Assembly (NCBI GenBank): GCA_951812795.1
Contig: OX638325.1
Span: 2,008,277-2,072,276 of the forward strand
DNA from: an uncultured Dehalococcoidia bacterium
Lineage (GTDB): Bacteria; Chloroflexota; Dehalococcoidia; Lucifugimonadales; Lucifugimonadaceae
Length of the DNA: 64,000 nucleotides
Direction of reading: 5' to 3'
The notes below the pieces were generated by a model. That model was not told the origin of the DNA. It worked only from the letters and a program-made list of their open reading frames with translations, and made no database searches. Numbering within the stretch: the stretch's first letter is position 1; each line of letters begins with the position of its first letter. Made by a program: the position numbers and the translations under genes. Of this stretch, positions 61,760 to 64,000 are shown in pieces.

Positions 61760-62862
61760 ACGAAAAGATCAACGCGACACACTCATTAGTCCGAGAACGC
61801 ATCGAACAACGCGAAGAGGCGTTGTCGCCGTATGCGACCCGATCAAAGTTCGCCATTCGTCAACGTGACGAAGAACCATCGCCGGTTCGAGCAGCCTTCC
61901 AACGCGACCGCGATCGCGTCGTTCACTCCAACTCCTTCAGACGCCTGAAACACAAGAGCCAAGTTTTGGTGAACCCGCAAGGCGATCACTTCACAACTCG
62001 GATGACTCACGTCTTGCAGGTATCGCAAGTAGGACGCACCATCGCCCGGGCGCTAAACCTCAACGAAGACCTCGTTGAGGCCGCTGCTCTCGCACACGAT
62101 GTCGGGCATACCCCCTTTGGACACATCGGCGAACGCGTTCTGAATGAAAGATTGCCTAACGGTTTTACTCATGCCGCACAAGGGGTTCGGACGCTCACAA
62201 TCCTCGAAAAACACGGCGAAGGCCTGAACCTCACAGACGCTGTCGTGGAGGCGGTAAAAAGACACTCCAAACCCGAAGGCAAGTTCATCGCCGCTGATGC
62301 AGTCGAGGGTATGTCACTGGAGGCGCAGATCGTGCGTATCTCTGACGCCATCGCGTATTTGGCCCACGATCTCGCCGATGCTGAAAGAGACGGCACCCTC
62401 GAAACGAAGGATGTGCCGACCGAGATCCGTGATGCTCTAGGAGATGCTCATTCCACGCGGCTCAACGCCATGGTATGCGACGTAATCGACGCTTCTTGGG
62501 ATTGCGCCAGCGCCGGCGGCGAACAGAACATTCAGCCATGGATCAGGATGACTGACGCCATGGGAGACGTCACGACGAAACTCCGCAACTTCATGTTCGA
62601 GCGTGTCTACCACCCGGCTTCGGCTTCTCCCGAGGGAGTCCGTGCGCGCAACGCCGTCGAGTTGCTCCACGACTACTACAGCGTTCATTTGGACGAGGTT
62701 CCTGGATGGATGCGAGTGATCTCGATCGAGCCGGAATACGCGGCTGCGGATTTCGTTAGCGGAATGACCGATTCGTTCGCCGTGATGGCCTTTGAACGTA
62801 TTTCACCCGGCAGTACCGAGGGGCTGTATCAAGGCCGAATCTCGGTCCCACTGCACCATTGA
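61756..62862 (+). CDS. dgt: Deoxyguanosinetriphosphate triphosphohydrolase-like protein
   Basis: An HD-domain dNTPase. Visible are VHSNSFRRLKHKSQV, TTRMTHVLQVSQVGRTIAR and the HD motif AHDVGHTPFGHIGE near residue 112, then a later metal-binding DAIAYLAHDLADA. Family members remove triphosphate from dNTPs to hold down the pool or act in defence. Length 368 fits the type-2 group. Start overlaps glmS by four bases. The 194-base gap after it carries the dnaG promoter. Confidence 0.9.
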   Translation: MNEKINATHSLVRERIEQREEALSPYATRSKFAIRQRDEEPSPVRAAFQRDRDRVVHSNSFRRLKHKSQVLVNPQGDHFTTRMTHVLQVSQVGRTIARALNLNEDLVEAAALAHDVGHTPFGHIGERVLNERLPNGFTHAAQGVRTLTILEKHGEGLNLTDAVVEAVKRHSKPEGKFIAADAVEGMSLEAQIVRISDAIAYLAHDLADAERDGTLETKDVPTEIRDALGDAHSTRLNAMVCDVIDASWDCASAGGEQNIQPWIRMTDAMGDVTTKLRNFMFERVYHPASASPEGVRARNAVELLHDYYSVHLDEVPGWMRVISIEPEYAAADFVSGMTDSFAVMAFERISPGSTEGLYQGRISVPLHH

Positions 62863-62898
62863 GACCCGACACCAACTAGGACGCAGGGCCGGTTAGGC

Positions 62899-62944
62899 GC
62901 GAATGCCGCGGAGTGTTTGCATTCGCAAGAATCTCGTTTATACT
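62899..62944 (+). promoter_or_regulatory. Promoter of dnaG overlapping a hairpin
   Basis: -35 TTGCAT (62917-62922) and -10 TATACT (62939-62944) are separated by 16 bases. The -35 box lies in the right arm of an inverted repeat GCGAATGC (62899-62906) and GCATTCGC (62919-62926), which may be a regulator site or the end of the dgt transcript. Confidence 0.5.
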
Positions 62945-63056
62945 TCCGTACGTCCCAAGGTTTTCGGGCGTATCAGGATACGAAGATAACTCGATATTCC
63001 GTGAAGTGGGACGTGGTCGGTGTCGGCAGCCAGTTGAATACTGGAAGGGAGAGCAG

Positions 63057-64000
63057 ATGACCTTAGTCGACGAAGTCAAAGCTAGACTGACCATCGTTGA
63101 TGTTGTGTCTGACTATCTTGCCCTCGACAATCCGTCGTCTCGCACGCCCAAAGCTCTCTGCCCGTTCCACGAGGAACGAACACCTTCTTTCAGCATCTCC
63201 CCTGAACATGGAGCATGGCGATGTTGGGGAGCGTGCGGCGTCGGTGGCGACATGTTCGATTTCGTAATGCGCCAGGACGGCATCGAATTCAAAGAGGCGT
63301 TGGAGAAGCTCGCCCGCAAAGCTGGAATTGACACCGAATTTCGCAACGAGGATCGCGACAATCGTCGCCGAACCAGATCCTCTGCTCTCCACGAAATCAA
63401 CTCAATAGCGGAACAGTTTTTCACGAGACAGTTAGAGGGGTCGCCGGGTAGTGAAGCGTTGGCGTATCTTGAATCTCGTGGCATCGACGCTTCGGTTGCT
63501 CGTGGCCGCGGCATCGGGTTCGCGCCTAGCGGTGTCAACTCCCTGCTTCCCTACCTCAAGTCAATCGGCGCCGACAGTCAATCGGTCGTCCAAGCGGGCC
63601 TAGTGGTCAAAGGCAACGATGACGCGTGGCGAGACATGTTCACCGACCGCATCACGATCTCGATACGAGACCAACGCGGTAACATCGTCGGCTTCGGCGC
63701 CCGCGCGATGGGCGATGCTCAACCGAAATATCTCAACACCCACGAAACATCGATCTTTAGCAAGTCGAAGCTACTGTACGGACTGCATTGGGCCACAGAT
63801 GCCATCCGAGCATCCGGCAAGGCGATCGTGGTCGAAGGCTATATGGATGTGATCGCGGCCCAAGAACGGGGCTTCAAAAACGTCGTGGCGTGCATGGGCA
63901 CCGCAGTCACATCTCAACAGCTTCAATCAGTTTCGACGGTGTTGCCTGATGATGCCGACAACCCATCAACGGTGATTCTCTGTCTAGATGCCGACGAAGC
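63057..64000 (+). CDS. dnaG: DNA primase, truncated by window end
   Basis: Primer synthesis for replication. The N-terminal CHC2 zinc finger shows LCPFHEERTPSF and then CWGACGVGGD, with three residues between the last cysteines where the common form has two. The TOPRIM domain begins with VVEGYMDVIAA and CLDADEA just before the window edge; the catalytic core motif YLNTHETSIFSKS lies between. Start is supported by AAGGGAGA upstream of the ATG. About 314 codons are visible, roughly half of the protein. In related genomes rpoD often follows. Confidence 0.95.
   Translation, partial: MTLVDEVKARLTIVDVVSDYLALDNPSSRTPKALCPFHEERTPSFSISPEHGAWRCWGACGVGGDMFDFVMRQDGIEFKEALEKLARKAGIDTEFRNEDRDNRRRTRSSALHEINSIAEQFFTRQLEGSPGSEALAYLESRGIDASVARGRGIGFAPSGVNSLLPYLKSIGADSQSVVQAGLVVKGNDDAWRDMFTDRITISIRDQRGNIVGFGARAMGDAQPKYLNTHETSIFSKSKLLYGLHWATDAIRASGKAIVVEGYMDVIAAQERGFKNVVACMGTAVTSQQLQSVSTVLPDDADNPSTVILCLDADE

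Overview
The window looks like a chromosomal segment of a Chloroflexota bacterium, most likely of the marine or sponge-associated SAR202 type. This is inferred from gene content: several phytanoyl-CoA dioxygenase and enolase-superfamily paralogues, amidohydrolases, heme A synthesis for aerobic respiration, a decaprenyl-phosphate phosphoribosyltransferase-like enzyme and a CX3C zinc finger in DnaG. I saw no rRNA, tRNA, insertion sequence or CRISPR array. Most of the DNA is dense coding sequence with many ATGA, GTGA or TAATG stop/start overlaps.

Layout. 1-2.9 kb: a truncated lipoprotein gene, a class V aminotransferase and a compact cytosine-methyltransferase/HNH pair. 3.1-8.1 kb: trpA, aroH, DAHP synthase, ribF and tyrS on the minus strand, an aromatic amino acid block ending in the tyrosine tRNA ligase. 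8.1-14.3 kb: CPBP protease, metallo-beta-lactamase-fold hydrolase, STAS protein, FtsH, HpcH/HpaI aldolase and an enolase-superfamily enzyme. 14.4-22.6 kb: DUF2851, an odd CTCSDLP-repeat membrane protein, tsaD, two small ORFs, a sortase, heme A/O synthesis and a hydrolase. 22.6-24.0 kb: infC-rpmI-rplT. 25.3-26.4 kb: a gene-poor island of palindromic repeats. 28.3-31.2 kb: a large orphan N6-adenine methyltransferase. 31.4-34.7 kb: three tandem dioxygenase genes with repeats between them. 36.4-38.6 kb: groESL with a CIRCE-like operator. 39.3-44.4 kb: a type IIG-like restriction-modification protein with a DUF3644 partner, somewhat AT-richer than its surroundings. 44.4-47.7 kb: cyclodeaminase and two amidohydrolases. 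47.8-64 kb: recF, a DUF3179 lipoprotein, apt, mazG, selD, lysA, holB, cmk, plsC, glmS, dgt and the start of dnaG.

The main discovery is a selenium story that automatic gene calling breaks. selD is read correctly only if an in-frame TGA at codon 17 is decoded as selenocysteine, exactly where the E. coli enzyme has its catalytic Cys17. About 4.7 kb away, the DUF3179 lipoprotein gene is split by one in-frame TGA that replaces the first cysteine of its family CPLC motif. This gives a U-P-L-C redox motif followed at once by a hairpin with bacterial SECIS geometry. The window therefore appears to encode both the selenium donor enzyme and a candidate selenoprotein lipoprotein of a family I do not know as selenium-containing. 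selA, selB and selC are not visible here.

Other notable points: an AUA start for infC, an apparent AUC start for recF, a palindromic repeat inserted in frame into the selenoprotein gene, a long base-paired element in the selD/lysA divergent region, and a Glu in place of the catalytic Asp60 of TrpA.
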